Shown here: positions 7,390-14,369 of the stretch, one piece after another
Layout: every line of letters starts with the position of its first letter
Position numbering within the stretch: the first letter of the stretch is position 1
DNA from: Alcanivorax sp.
Lineage (GTDB): Bacteria; Pseudomonadota; Gammaproteobacteria; Pseudomonadales; Alcanivoracaceae
Length of the DNA: 25,486 bases
Direction: 5' to 3'
Assembly (NCBI GenBank): GCA_007135015.1
Contig: SLJS01000172.1
Coordinates: forward strand, 1-25,486
Translations under genes and position numbers: made by a program
Notes under the pieces: model-generated
The model's database searches: none
What the model was told of the DNA's origin: nothing
The model's input: only the letters and a program-made list of their open reading frames with translations

Positions 7390-7923
7390 ATGTCGAGAAT
7401 AGCGAAAAGCCCGTTGAAACTTCCGCAGGGCGTCGAGATCAACATCGACGGCCAGCAGGTGACCATCAAGGGCAGCAAGGGCTCTCTGGAGCATCAGGTG
7501 CACCCGCTGGTTGAAGTCCGGCTGAACGAGGATGTTGTCACGGTGCATCCGCGCAACAATTCCACGGCGGCCTGGGCTCAGGCTGGCACCGCGCGAGCCC
7601 TGCTGAATAACATGGCTACCGGTGTCTCATCCGGCTTCGAACGCAAGCTGGAACTGGTTGGCGTCGGCTATCGGGCCCAGGCCCAGGGCAAGGTCCTGAA
7701 TCTGACGCTCGGTTTCTCCCATCCGGTGGCTTTCGAGCTTCCCGAGGGTGTTACGGTGGAGACGCCCACCCAGACCGAGATCGTGATCAAGGGAATCGAC
7801 AAGCAGGCTGTCGGCCAGGTGGCCGCCAATGTACGTGGCTTCCGACCGCCCGAGCCCTACAAGGGCAAGGGTGTGCGTTATGCGGACGAACAGGTTCGCC
7901 GCAAGGAAGCCAAGAAGAAGTAA
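7390..7923 (+). CDS. rplF: 50S ribosomal protein L6
   Basis: The product has 177 residues, the E. coli length. It begins MSRIAKSPLKLPQGVEINID and ends with the conserved GFRPPEPYKGKGVRYADEQV segment and a KKEAKKK-like tail. L6 lies near the sarcin-ricin loop, where GTPase factors bind. The frame is open back to 7330, but that part overlaps rpsH and does not match the family; AGGTG at about 7380 is a modest ribosome binding site for the ATG at 7390. Confidence 0.96.
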   Translation: MSRIAKSPLKLPQGVEINIDGQQVTIKGSKGSLEHQVHPLVEVRLNEDVVTVHPRNNSTAAWAQAGTARALLNNMATGVSSGFERKLELVGVGYRAQAQGKVLNLTLGFSHPVAFELPEGVTVETPTQTEIVIKGIDKQAVGQVAANVRGFRPPEPYKGKGVRYADEQVRRKEAKKK

Positions 7924-7940
7924 TCGTAGAGGCGCTGGAT

Positions 7941-8291
7941 ATGAGTGAAAAGAATCGTTCACGGTTGCGCAGGGCCAGACGCACGCGCATGAAGATACGC
8001 GAGCTGGGTGTCCATCGTCTTTGCGTCTACCGCACGCCGAGGCACATGTATGCCCAGGTGACGACTCCCGAGGGAGACCGCGTGCTGGCTACCGCCTCGA
8101 CAGTGGAAAAGGACCTGCGTAGCGGCAAGACCGGCAATACCGAGGCTGCTACCAGCATAGGCAAGCTGATTGCCGAACGCGCGAAGGCTGCCGGCATCGA
8201 GAAGGTCGCGTTTGACCGTTCCGGCTTCCGCTACCATGGCCGCGTCAAGGCACTGGCGGAAGCGGCACGCGAAAACGGGCTGCAATTCTAG
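7941..8291 (+). CDS. rplR: 50S ribosomal protein L18
   Basis: The product has 116 residues (E. coli 117). It has a very basic N-terminus (MSEKNRSRLRRARRTRMK) and the conserved RLCVYRTPRHMYAQV and AFDRSGFRYHGRVKALAEAA. L18 binds 5S rRNA together with L5 and brings it to the central protuberance. It follows rplF by 17 nt and precedes rpsE by 12 nt. Confidence 0.97.
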   Translation: MSEKNRSRLRRARRTRMKIRELGVHRLCVYRTPRHMYAQVTTPEGDRVLATASTVEKDLRSGKTGNTEAATSIGKLIAERAKAAGIEKVAFDRSGFRYHGRVKALAEAARENGLQF

Positions 8292-8303
8292 GGGTACGTG
8301 AGA

Positions 8304-8801
8304 ATGGCGAAGGTTGATCCCAACGAGGGCATGCAGGAAAAGCTGGTTCAGGTGAACCGTGTCGCCAAGGTGGTCAAGGGCGGCCGGATCTTTGCCTTTA
8401 CCGCCTTGACCGTGGTCGGCGATGGCAATGGCAAGGTCGGCTTCGGCCGCGGCAAGGCGCGGGAAGTGCCGGCGGCGATCCAGAAGGCACTGGAGGCGGC
8501 ACGGCGGAACATGATCGAGGTAGACCTCAATGGCACCACGCTGCAGCACCCGATCCGTGCCCATCACGGCGCGTCCAAGGTGTTCATGCAGCCTGCCTCG
8601 GACGGCACCGGCGTGATCGCCGGTGGCGCCATGCGCGCGGTGCTTGAAGTCGCTGGTGTACAGAACGTTCTGGCCAAGTGCTATGGCTCGACGAACCCGA
8701 TCAATGTGGTTCGGGCTACATTCGAGGGACTCAAGTCCATGACGTCGCCGGAGCAGGTGGCGGCCAAACGGGGCAAGTCCGTGGAAGAAATCCTGAATTG
8801 A
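8304..8801 (+). CDS. rpsE: 30S ribosomal protein S5
   Basis: The product has 165 residues (E. coli 166-167). The N-terminal double-stranded-RNA-binding-like part has EKLVQVNRVAKVVKGGRIFA and GDGNGKVGFGRGKAREVPAA. The C-terminal part has GGAMRAVLEVAGVQNVLAKC. S5 affects decoding accuracy and lies at the mRNA entry. The ATG at 8304 is chosen over the GTG at 8298: AGGGG at 8290-8294 has good spacing to it, and MAKVDPN fits the family better. Confidence 0.96.
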   Translation: MAKVDPNEGMQEKLVQVNRVAKVVKGGRIFAFTALTVVGDGNGKVGFGRGKAREVPAAIQKALEAARRNMIEVDLNGTTLQHPIRAHHGASKVFMQPASDGTGVIAGGAMRAVLEVAGVQNVLAKCYGSTNPINVVRATFEGLKSMTSPEQVAAKRGKSVEEILN

Positions 8802-8830
8802 TCTTCAGGCAGTAAAGCGGAAGCAGAATC

Positions 8831-9238
8831 ATGGCGGAAGACAAAGATACGAAAGCGGCGCCGAAGAAAGCGGCGGCAAAGAAGGCGACAGCGAAGAAGG
8901 CCGCTGCGAAGAAGGCTCCCGCAAAGAAGGCGGCGGCAAAGAAGGCGCCTGCAAAGAAGGCGCCTGCAAAGAAGGCCCCTGCGAAGAAGGCAGCGGCAAA
9001 GAAGGCGGCTCCGAAAAAGGCTGCCGCAAGCAAGCCGGCGCCTTCCAGCGCCCCGGGCAGCACCCTCCGGGTCACCCAGGTGCGCAGCATTGCCGGGCGT
9101 CTGCAGAAGCACCGCGCCTGTGTGCGCGGGCTGGGACTGCGCCGGATTGGCCACACCGTGGATGTGGAAGACACGCCTGCAGTACGTGGCATGATCAACC
9201 GGGTTTCGTACCTGGTTGAAGTCGAGGAGAGCAAGTGA
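8831..9238 (+). CDS. rpmD: Ribosomal protein L30 with histone H1-like Lys/Ala tail
   Basis: Residues 77-135 are a complete L30 domain (STLRVTQVRSIAGRLQKHRA, GLGLRRIGHTVDVEDTPAVR), close to the whole of E. coli L30 (59 residues). L30 is a small protein of the large subunit. Here it is preceded by about 75 extra residues: MAEDKDTK, then twelve pentapeptide units (residues 9-68) of the type A-[APT]-[AP]-K-K, then a PAPSSAPGS linker. The tail is strongly positive, lacks aromatic residues and is surely disordered; it resembles the tails of histone H1 and of bacterial H1-like proteins such as AlgP and HctB. The start is well supported: GGAAG (8819-8823) lies 7 nt before the ATG, and there is no ATG, GTG or TTG near the domain border. 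The gene keeps its usual place between rpsE and rplO and overlaps rplO by 1 nt. The function of the tail is unknown; extra rRNA or DNA binding is inference. Confidence 0.93.
   Translation: MAEDKDTKAAPKKAAAKKATAKKAAAKKAPAKKAAAKKAPAKKAPAKKAPAKKAAAKKAAPKKAAASKPAPSSAPGSTLRVTQVRSIAGRLQKHRACVRGLGLRRIGHTVDVEDTPAVRGMINRVSYLVEVEESK
8855..9034 (+). repeat. Twelve 15-bp tandem repeats within rpmD
   Basis: Twelve consecutive 15-bp units each encode one pentapeptide ending in Lys-Lys (the last ends Ser-Lys). Units at 8945-8959 and 8960-8974 are identical, and so are 8870-8884 and 8930-8944. Other units differ mostly at third codon positions (GCG/GCC/GCT/GCA, AAA/AAG). Recent duplication thus goes with older units that kept the protein pattern while the DNA drifted. 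Replication slippage could change the number of units without breaking the frame. Confidence 0.93.
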
Positions 9239-9672
9239 TGCGACTGAATGAACTGCACCCCGCTGACGGGGCCCGGGTCGGAGGAAAGCGCGTAGGCCGG
9301 GGCACAGGTAGCGGTCTGGGCAAGACCGCCGGGCGCGGCCACAAGGGGCAGAAAGCACGCTCAGGCGGGCAGGTGATCCCCGGGTTCGAGGGCGGTCAGA
9401 TGCCGCTGCAGCGCCGCGTGCCGAAGTTCGGCTTCGCCTCGCGCAAGGCGCGGCAGACTGCCGAGGTGCGCCTTGGCGAGCTTGCGAAGGTCGAGGGTGA
9501 CACCGTTACCCTGGGGACCCTGAAAAAAGCGGGCGTGGTACGCAGCGACGCGAAACGGGCCCGGGTATTCCTTTCCGGCAAGCTCGAGCGTGCACTGACA
9601 GTCAGCGGCGTACTGGTCAGCCGCGGTGCTCGCGAGGCCATCAAGGCCGCGGGCGGCAAGGTCGAGGAATAA
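9238..9672 (+). CDS. rplO: 50S ribosomal protein L15
   Basis: The product has 144 residues, as in E. coli. The Gly/Arg/Lys-rich N-terminal part GKRVGRGTGSGLGKTAGRGH and GFEGGQMPLQRRVPKFGF are hallmark segments. L15 is a late-stage assembly protein of the large subunit. Its ATG shares one base with the rpmD stop (TGATG). The longer frame from the GTG at 9235 would add only one residue and is not preferred. secY follows after 9 nt. Confidence 0.96.
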   Translation: MRLNELHPADGARVGGKRVGRGTGSGLGKTAGRGHKGQKARSGGQVIPGFEGGQMPLQRRVPKFGFASRKARQTAEVRLGELAKVEGDTVTLGTLKKAGVVRSDAKRARVFLSGKLERALTVSGVLVSRGAREAIKAAGGKVEE

Positions 9673-9681
9673 GGCGGAATC

Positions 9682-11058
9682 ATGGCGAAGGCACGGGCAC
9701 AGACGCTGAACACTGGCGGCGGCGGCTCCGCACTGGCGGGGCTGTGGAAGCGCATCGGCTTTGTGCTTGGCGCCCTGGTGGTCTTTCGTATCGGTGCACA
9801 CATACCGGTACCCGGGGTGCATCCCGAGCGCCTTGCGCAGATGTTCAGCCAGCAACAGGACACCATTCTGGGCATGTTCAACATGTTTACCGGTGGTGCC
9901 CTGGAGCGCATGAGCATCTTTGCGCTCGGCGTGATGCCCTATATTACCGCCGCGATCGTGATGCAGCTGATGACGGCGGTAACGCCTCATCTCGAGCAGC
10001 TGAAGAAGGAAGGAGAGCAGGGCAGGCGCCAGATTACCCAGTACACCCGCTACCTGACCGTGTTCCTGTCGCTGATCCAGTCCATGGGCGTGGCCGCCGG
10101 ACTGTACAGCCAGGGGATCACGCTGGTGCCAGAGGGTGCCCCGCAGGTGGAGGTGTTCTCGTTCTATTTCGTGGCGGTCACCTCGCTGGTTACCGGCACG
10201 GTGTTCCTGATGTGGCTGGGCGAGCAGATTACGGAACGCGGCGTGGGCAATGGCATTTCCATGCTGATCTTCGCGGGCATCGTGGCGGGCCTGCCCGGCG
10301 CCTTGGCGCAGACCTTCGAGGCCACCCGGCAGGGGGATCTCAACCTGCTGGTGCTGCTGCTGGTACTGGTGGTGGCCATTGCGGTGATCTACGCGGTGGT
10401 CTTCGTCGAGCGCGGACAGCGCCGGATCACGGTCAACTACGCGCGCCGGCAACAGGGCAAGCGCATGTATGCGGCGCAGCAGAGCCACCTGCCGCTGAAG
10501 GTGAACATGGCCGGGGTGATACCGGCGATCTTCGCCAGCTCGATCCTGCTGTTCCCGGCGTCGCTGGGGCAGTGGTTCGGCCAGACCGGCGGAGACCAGA
10601 GCTGGTGGGCAAATTTCCTGCGTACCGCCACGGATGCGCTGATGCCGGGCACACCGTTGTATGTGCTGCTGTTTACCGCCGGGATCTTTTTCTTCTGCTA
10701 TTTCTACGCGGCCCTGGTATTCAACCCGCGGGATATCGCCGATAACCTCAAGAAATCCGGGGCCTTTATCCCCGGGATCCGGCCCGGCGAACAGTCGGCC
10801 CGGTATATCGACACCGTCATGGGGCGGCTGACGCTGGTCGGGGCCACCTACATGTCCCTGGTCTGCCTGATGCCGCTGTTTCTGCAGGGGATCTGGAACG
10901 TGCCCTTCTATCTTGGAGGCACCTCCCTGCTGATCGTGGTGGTGGTGGTCATGGACTTCTGGTCGCAAGTGAACGCTCACTTGATGTCCACCCAGTACGA
11001 CAAACTGATGAAAAAGGCGAACCTGAAGGGCTATGGTGGCTCCGGACTGGTTCGCTAG
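9682..11058 (+). CDS. secY: Preprotein translocase subunit SecY
   Basis: The product has 458 residues (E. coli 443) and about ten membrane segments. The first is near residues 24-42 (IGFVLGALVVFRIGAHIPVPG, with the family's conserved IPVPG). SecY is the channel of the SecYEG translocon in the inner membrane and works with SecA and the ribosome. Conserved stretches include GGALERMSIFALGVMPYITA and LGEQITERGVGNGISMLIFA. The cytosolic loop with QQGKRMYAAQQSHLPLKVN corresponds to a site where ribosomes and SecA dock. Its place between rplO and rpmJ is the standard one in the spc operon. Confidence 0.97.
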   Translation: MAKARAQTLNTGGGGSALAGLWKRIGFVLGALVVFRIGAHIPVPGVHPERLAQMFSQQQDTILGMFNMFTGGALERMSIFALGVMPYITAAIVMQLMTAVTPHLEQLKKEGEQGRRQITQYTRYLTVFLSLIQSMGVAAGLYSQGITLVPEGAPQVEVFSFYFVAVTSLVTGTVFLMWLGEQITERGVGNGISMLIFAGIVAGLPGALAQTFEATRQGDLNLLVLLLVLVVAIAVIYAVVFVERGQRRITVNYARRQQGKRMYAAQQSHLPLKVNMAGVIPAIFASSILLFPASLGQWFGQTGGDQSWWANFLRTATDALMPGTPLYVLLFTAGIFFFCYFYAALVFNPRDIADNLKKSGAFIPGIRPGEQSARYIDTVMGRLTLVGATYMSLVCLMPLFLQGIWNVPFYLGGTSLLIVVVVVMDFWSQVNAHLMSTQYDKLMKKANLKGYGGSGLVR

Positions 11059-11079
11059 AGCGAGCGTGAGGCAAGGACA

Positions 11080-11196
11080 ATGAAGGTTCAGGCATCGGTA
11101 AAGAAGATCTGCCGCAACTGCAAGATCGTCCGCCGCAAGGGGCGGGTGATGGTGATCTGCAGCGCGGAACCCCGGCACAAGCAGCGCCAGGGGTGA
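11080..11196 (+). CDS. rpmJ: 50S ribosomal protein L36, zinc-binding form
   Basis: This small gene encodes 38 residues (MKVQASVKKICRNCKIVRRK and on to HKQRQG), the same length as E. coli L36. Cys11, Cys14, Cys27 and His33 form the zinc ribbon, so this is the zinc-dependent (C-plus) form. In the window, S14 is the zinc-free form while L36 is the zinc form, as in E. coli. The gene starts 21 nt after secY, with GCAAGGA as a modest ribosome binding site, and ends the spc cluster. Confidence 0.96.
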   Translation: MKVQASVKKICRNCKIVRRKGRVMVICSAEPRHKQRQG

Positions 11197-11212
11197 CAGA
11201 AGAGAGCTCCGG

Positions 11213-11241
11213 TTGAAAAAGCCGGGTGCGGAGGCTACCAT
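11213..11241 (+). promoter_or_regulatory. Sigma70-type promoter of the alpha operon
   Basis: TTGAAA (11213-11218) and TACCAT (11236-11241) are separated by exactly 17 bases and followed by the G+C-rich stretch TGCGCGCC, as at the S10 promoter. The start would be near 11248, leaving a leader of about 50 nt before rpsM. It lies in the 105-nt gap between rpmJ and rpsM, where the alpha operon promoter of E. coli is also found. The -10 box matches the consensus at four of six positions. Confidence 0.65.
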
Positions 11242-11301
11242 TGCGCGCCTTCCGGGCCCGGTTGGACCGGTGTAACCAGTTGTGTAGCACGGAGAATTCG
11301 G

Positions 11302-11658
11302 ATGGCCCGTATAGCCGGCGTAAACATCCCGGACAACAAGCATGCGGTGATATCGCTGACCTATATTTTCGGGGTCGGCAATACCACGGCGCGGAAGATC
11401 TGCCAGGGCGCGGGGATTGCCCCGGACATGCCCATGCGGGAGCTTTCCGGTGAGCAGGTGGATGCGATTCGTGGCGAGGTGGCGAAATTCACCACCGAAG
11501 GCGATCTGCGCCGGGAAGTGAACATGAACATCAAGCGTCTGATGGACCTCGGTTGTTACCGTGGTATTCGCCATCGGCGCGGGCTGCCCCTGCGCGGGCA
11601 GCGCACCAAGACGAACGCACGGACCCGCAAGGGACCGCGGAAACCCATCCGCAAGTAG
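11302..11658 (+). CDS. rpsM: 30S ribosomal protein S13
   Basis: The product has 118 residues, as in E. coli. It begins MARIAGVNIPDNKHAVISLT, with a helix-hairpin-helix-like segment (YIFGVGNTTARKICQGAGI), and ends in the basic tail RTRKGPRKPIRK that reaches the P-site tRNA. S13 makes bridges to L5 and the central protuberance. CGGAG at about 11291-11295 is the ribosome binding site. It is the first gene of the alpha operon. Confidence 0.97.
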   Translation: MARIAGVNIPDNKHAVISLTYIFGVGNTTARKICQGAGIAPDMPMRELSGEQVDAIRGEVAKFTTEGDLRREVNMNIKRLMDLGCYRGIRHRRGLPLRGQRTKTNARTRKGPRKPIRK

Positions 11659-11679
11659 CCCGAGACTGGATAAGGCATC

Positions 11680-12072
11680 ATGGCGAAGAAAGACAGCGGT
11701 ACACGTCGGAAGAAGATTACCCGCACGGTGGCGGAAGGCATTGCGCACGTCCATGCCTCCTTCAATAACACCATCATTACCATTACTGACCGTCAGGGTA
11801 ATGCCCTGTCCTGGGCCACCTCCGGTGGCGCCGGTTTCCGGGGTTCGCGCAAGAGCACGCCCTTTGCCGCCCAGGTGGCCGCCGAGACCGCGGGTAACGC
11901 GGCCAAGGACTACGGCCTGAAGAACCTGGAAGTGCGCGTACGCGGGCCGGGCCCTGGTCGGGAATCCTCCGTACGCGCGCTCAACGGCTGCGGATTCCGG
12001 ATCACTCATATATCAGACGTGACGCCGATTCCCCATAACGGCTGTCGTCCGCCCAAGAAGCGTCGCGTGTAG
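11680..12072 (+). CDS. rpsK: 30S ribosomal protein S11
   Basis: The product has 130 residues (E. coli 129). It has GIAHVHASFNNTIITITDRQ and ends with the conserved PIPHNGCRPPKKRRV. S11 forms part of the platform near the mRNA exit. It follows rpsM by 21 nt and precedes rpsD by 13 nt. Confidence 0.97.
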   Translation: MAKKDSGTRRKKITRTVAEGIAHVHASFNNTIITITDRQGNALSWATSGGAGFRGSRKSTPFAAQVAAETAGNAAKDYGLKNLEVRVRGPGPGRESSVRALNGCGFRITHISDVTPIPHNGCRPPKKRRV

Positions 12073-12085
12073 GGAGTAGAGCAAG

Positions 12086-12712
12086 ATGGCAAGATATCTC
12101 GGTCCCAAGTGCAAGCTTTCCCGCCGCGAAGGCACGGATCTGTTGCTCAAGAGCGGCATCCGCCCGCTGGAGTCCAAGTGCAAGGCGGACCAGGCCCCGG
12201 GCCAGGCGGCCGCCACGCGTCGTCTGAGCCGGCTGTCCGACTACGGCGTGCAGCTGCGGGAAAAACAGAAGGTTCGCCGCATGTACGGCGTACTGGAGAA
12301 GCAGTTCAGCAACTACTACAAGCGCGCGGCCCGCAGCCGCGGCGCCACCGGTGAGGTGCTTCTTCAGCTGCTGGAAGGCCGCCTGGACAACGTGGCCTAC
12401 CGCATGGGCTTCGGCTCCACCCGCGCCGAGGCGCGCCAGCTGGTCGCGCACCGCGGCGTGCTGGTCAACGGCCGGGTCACCAATGTGCCCTCGTATCAGG
12501 TCAGGCCGGGCGATGTGGTATCGGTACGTGAAAAGGCCAGGAATCAGCTGCGTGTCAAGCACGCCATGGAGCTGGCGATGCAGCGGGGCATTTCTCCATG
12601 GATTGAAGTGGATGAGAAGAAGCTCGAAGGGACCTTCAAGGCCCTTCCCGAGCGAGTGGATCTGCCGGCCGAGATCAACGAAAGTCTGATCGTCGAGCTG
12701 TATTCCAAGTAA
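12086..12712 (+). CDS. rpsD: 30S ribosomal protein S4
   Basis: The product has 208 residues (E. coli 206). It begins MARYLGPKCKLSRREGTDLL and carries an S4 RNA-binding domain at about residues 97-160 (RLDNVAYRMGFGSTRAEARQ, then NGRVTNVPSYQVRPGDVVSV). S4 starts assembly of the 5' domain of 16S rRNA. In E. coli it represses the alpha operon through a pseudoknot in the rpsM leader. Only two cysteines are present near the N-terminus, so no zinc site is expected. Confidence 0.97.
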   Translation: MARYLGPKCKLSRREGTDLLLKSGIRPLESKCKADQAPGQAAATRRLSRLSDYGVQLREKQKVRRMYGVLEKQFSNYYKRAARSRGATGEVLLQLLEGRLDNVAYRMGFGSTRAEARQLVAHRGVLVNGRVTNVPSYQVRPGDVVSVREKARNQLRVKHAMELAMQRGISPWIEVDEKKLEGTFKALPERVDLPAEINESLIVELYSK

Positions 12713-12731
12713 GGACTGCCTGAGGAAGCTT

Positions 12732-13742
12732 ATGACCGCCGTGAACGAATTTCTCACGCCTCGCTCGATCGCAGTCGATGCGATCAGCAACTTCCGCGCC
12801 AAAGTGGTCCTTGAGCCGCTGGAGCGCGGTTTCGGCTACACACTGGGTACGGCCTTGCGACGCATTCTGCTTTCCAGCATGCCGGGCAGCGCCATTACCG
12901 AAGTGGAAATCGACGGAATCCAGCACGAGTATTCCACCATCGAAGGCGTGCAGGAGGATGTGATCAACATTCTGCTGAACCTCAAGGGTGTGGCGCTGCG
13001 CGTGCAGGAGAAGGGCGAAGCCACGCTGGAGCTGGTGAAAAAGGGCCCCGGCGAGGTTACCGCCGACGACATCCAGCGTGATCATACCGTGGAGATCGTC
13101 AATCCGGAGCACCCGATCTGCACCATCACCGGGGACACCGAGCTGCGGATGACCCTGAAGGTGACCAGCGGACGGGGCTATGTACCGGCGGACGCCCGGG
13201 AGCGCGAGGACGAGAGTCGCGCCATCGGCCACCTGCAGCTCGACGCGAGCTACAGCCCCATTCGCCGTGTCTCCTATGTGGTCGAGGCCGCGCGGGTGGA
13301 ACAGCGTACGGACCTGGACAAGCTGGTAATCGATCTGGAGACCAACGGCACCATCGAGGCGGAAGAAGCCATCCGTCGCGCGGCCACCATTCTCCAGCAG
13401 CAGATTGCGGTGTTCGTGGACCTGGAGCAGGACAGCAAGCCCGAGCCCAAGCAGGAGCGCGAGGAAGTCGATCCCATCCTGCTGCGCCCGGTGGATGATC
13501 TGGAACTGACGGTGCGCTCGGCGAACTGCCTCAAGGCCGAGAACATCTACTACATCGGCGATCTGGTACAGCGCACCGAGGTGGAGCTACTCAAGACTCC
13601 CAACCTGGGCAAGAAGTCGCTGACCGAGATCAAGGATGTGCTGGCGTCCAAGGGGCTGTCACTGGGAATGCGTCTCGAAAGCTGGCCGCCGGCCGGACTG
13701 CGAGACGAGGACCGCATGCACACCAGCACCCGGCTGCGCTGA
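12732..13742 (+). CDS. rpoA: RNA polymerase alpha subunit
   Basis: The product has 336 residues (E. coli 329). The N-terminal domain (about residues 1-235) dimerises to start polymerase assembly; EPLERGFGYTLGTALRRILL is the conserved dimer segment. A charged linker (EQDSKPEPKQEREEVDP) joins it to the C-terminal domain, where TVRSANCLKAENIYYIGDLV and LLKTPNLGKKSLTEIKDVLA are nearly identical to E. coli. These include the DNA- and activator-binding helices (Arg265 region). Activation through UP elements and CRP-like factors should therefore work as in enterobacteria. The gene lies between rpsD (19 nt) and rplQ (72 nt). Confidence 0.98.
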   Translation: MTAVNEFLTPRSIAVDAISNFRAKVVLEPLERGFGYTLGTALRRILLSSMPGSAITEVEIDGIQHEYSTIEGVQEDVINILLNLKGVALRVQEKGEATLELVKKGPGEVTADDIQRDHTVEIVNPEHPICTITGDTELRMTLKVTSGRGYVPADAREREDESRAIGHLQLDASYSPIRRVSYVVEAARVEQRTDLDKLVIDLETNGTIEAEEAIRRAATILQQQIAVFVDLEQDSKPEPKQEREEVDPILLRPVDDLELTVRSANCLKAENIYYIGDLVQRTEVELLKTPNLGKKSLTEIKDVLASKGLSLGMRLESWPPAGLRDEDRMHTSTRLR

Positions 13743-13814
13743 AGCGCCCTGAAGAAAGTATTGTAGAATTTCACGGGGCACGGAGATGGTGCCCGGAAAG
13801 CGAGGAAACGGATC

Positions 13815-14201
13815 ATGCGTCATCGCAAGAGCGGAAGAAAACTGAACCGGAACAGCTCCCATCGGCAGGCCATGTTCCGCAACATGGCGGTGTCGCTGTT
13901 CGAGCATGGTGCGATCAAGACCACGCTGCCCAAGGCCAAGGAACTGCGTCGTGTCGCCGAGCCGCTGATCACCCTGGCGAAGGAAGACAGCGTGGCCAAT
14001 CGTCGGCTGGCCTTCTCCCGCACCCGTTCGAAGGCGGCGGTGGGCAAGCTCTTCGAGGAGCTGGGTCCGCGCTACCGGGAGCGTCCGGGCGGCTACATGC
14101 GAGTGCTGAAAATGGGCTTTCGCAGTGGCGACAACGCACCCATGGCCTATGTCGAGCTGGTGGACCGCCCCGAAGCGGCGGGCGAGGAAGACAGCGCCTG
14201 A
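13815..14201 (+). CDS. rplQ: 50S ribosomal protein L17
   Basis: The product has 128 residues (E. coli 127). It begins MRHRKSGRKLNRNSSHRQAM and contains GAIKTTLPKAKELRRVAEPL. L17 lies near the nascent-chain exit. It is the last gene of the alpha operon and is followed by a strong terminator. The 72-nt gap before it is longer than others in the operon and contains a 6-bp hairpin (GGGCAC 13776-13781 / GTGCCC 13789-13794) and a TAGAAT box at 13764-13769 without a good -35. Confidence 0.97.
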   Translation: MRHRKSGRKLNRNSSHRQAMFRNMAVSLFEHGAIKTTLPKAKELRRVAEPLITLAKEDSVANRRLAFSRTRSKAAVGKLFEELGPRYRERPGGYMRVLKMGFRSGDNAPMAYVELVDRPEAAGEEDSA

Positions 14202-14231
14202 GCCGGAGCGTCACCAGTGGACGATGGCTAT

Positions 14232-14264
14232 CGAAAAAGCCGGGCCCGGAGCCCGGCTTTTTCG
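14232..14264. terminator. Strong two-way intrinsic terminator after rplQ
   Basis: A perfect 13-bp stem (CGAAAAAGCCGGG / CCCGGCTTTTTCG) encloses a 7-base loop. The stem carries an A-run on the left and a T-run on the right, so it can terminate transcription in either direction. It lies 31 nt after the rplQ stop and closes the ribosomal protein cluster. Confidence 0.92.
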
Positions 14265-14308
14265 TATCGGTTTTGTGCCCGACGGGCCTGTGGCGTTTCT
14301 CCCCGCGT

Positions 14309-14336
14309 CTTGCCTGGGCTATGATAAAGCCGCAAG
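14309..14336 (+). promoter_or_regulatory. Possible leader hairpin / weak promoter before the barrel gene
   Basis: CTTGC (14309-14313) pairs with GCAAG (14332-14336), and inside it GGCT (14317-14320) with AGCC (14328-14331). A TATGAT box (14320-14325), close to the -10 consensus, lies across the inner stem and loop. There is no good -35 sequence at 16-18 bases. Either a weak promoter or a structured 5' leader is possible; the signal is weak. Confidence 0.3.
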
Positions 14337-14369
14337 ACCGGATTCCGGCGTAAACTGCGGAGAAACCCG

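Noticed and set aside
8855..9034. CRISPR array or separate repeat locus
   Set aside because: Units are 15 bp, directly joined without spacers, and are in frame within rpmD.
9361..12009. 882-residue open frame on the - strand opposite rplO, secY, rpmJ, rpsM and rpsK
   Set aside because: It is opposite several well-recognised ribosomal genes; the His/Gln/Arg-rich translation has no family features. It is an effect of the G+C-rich codon use.
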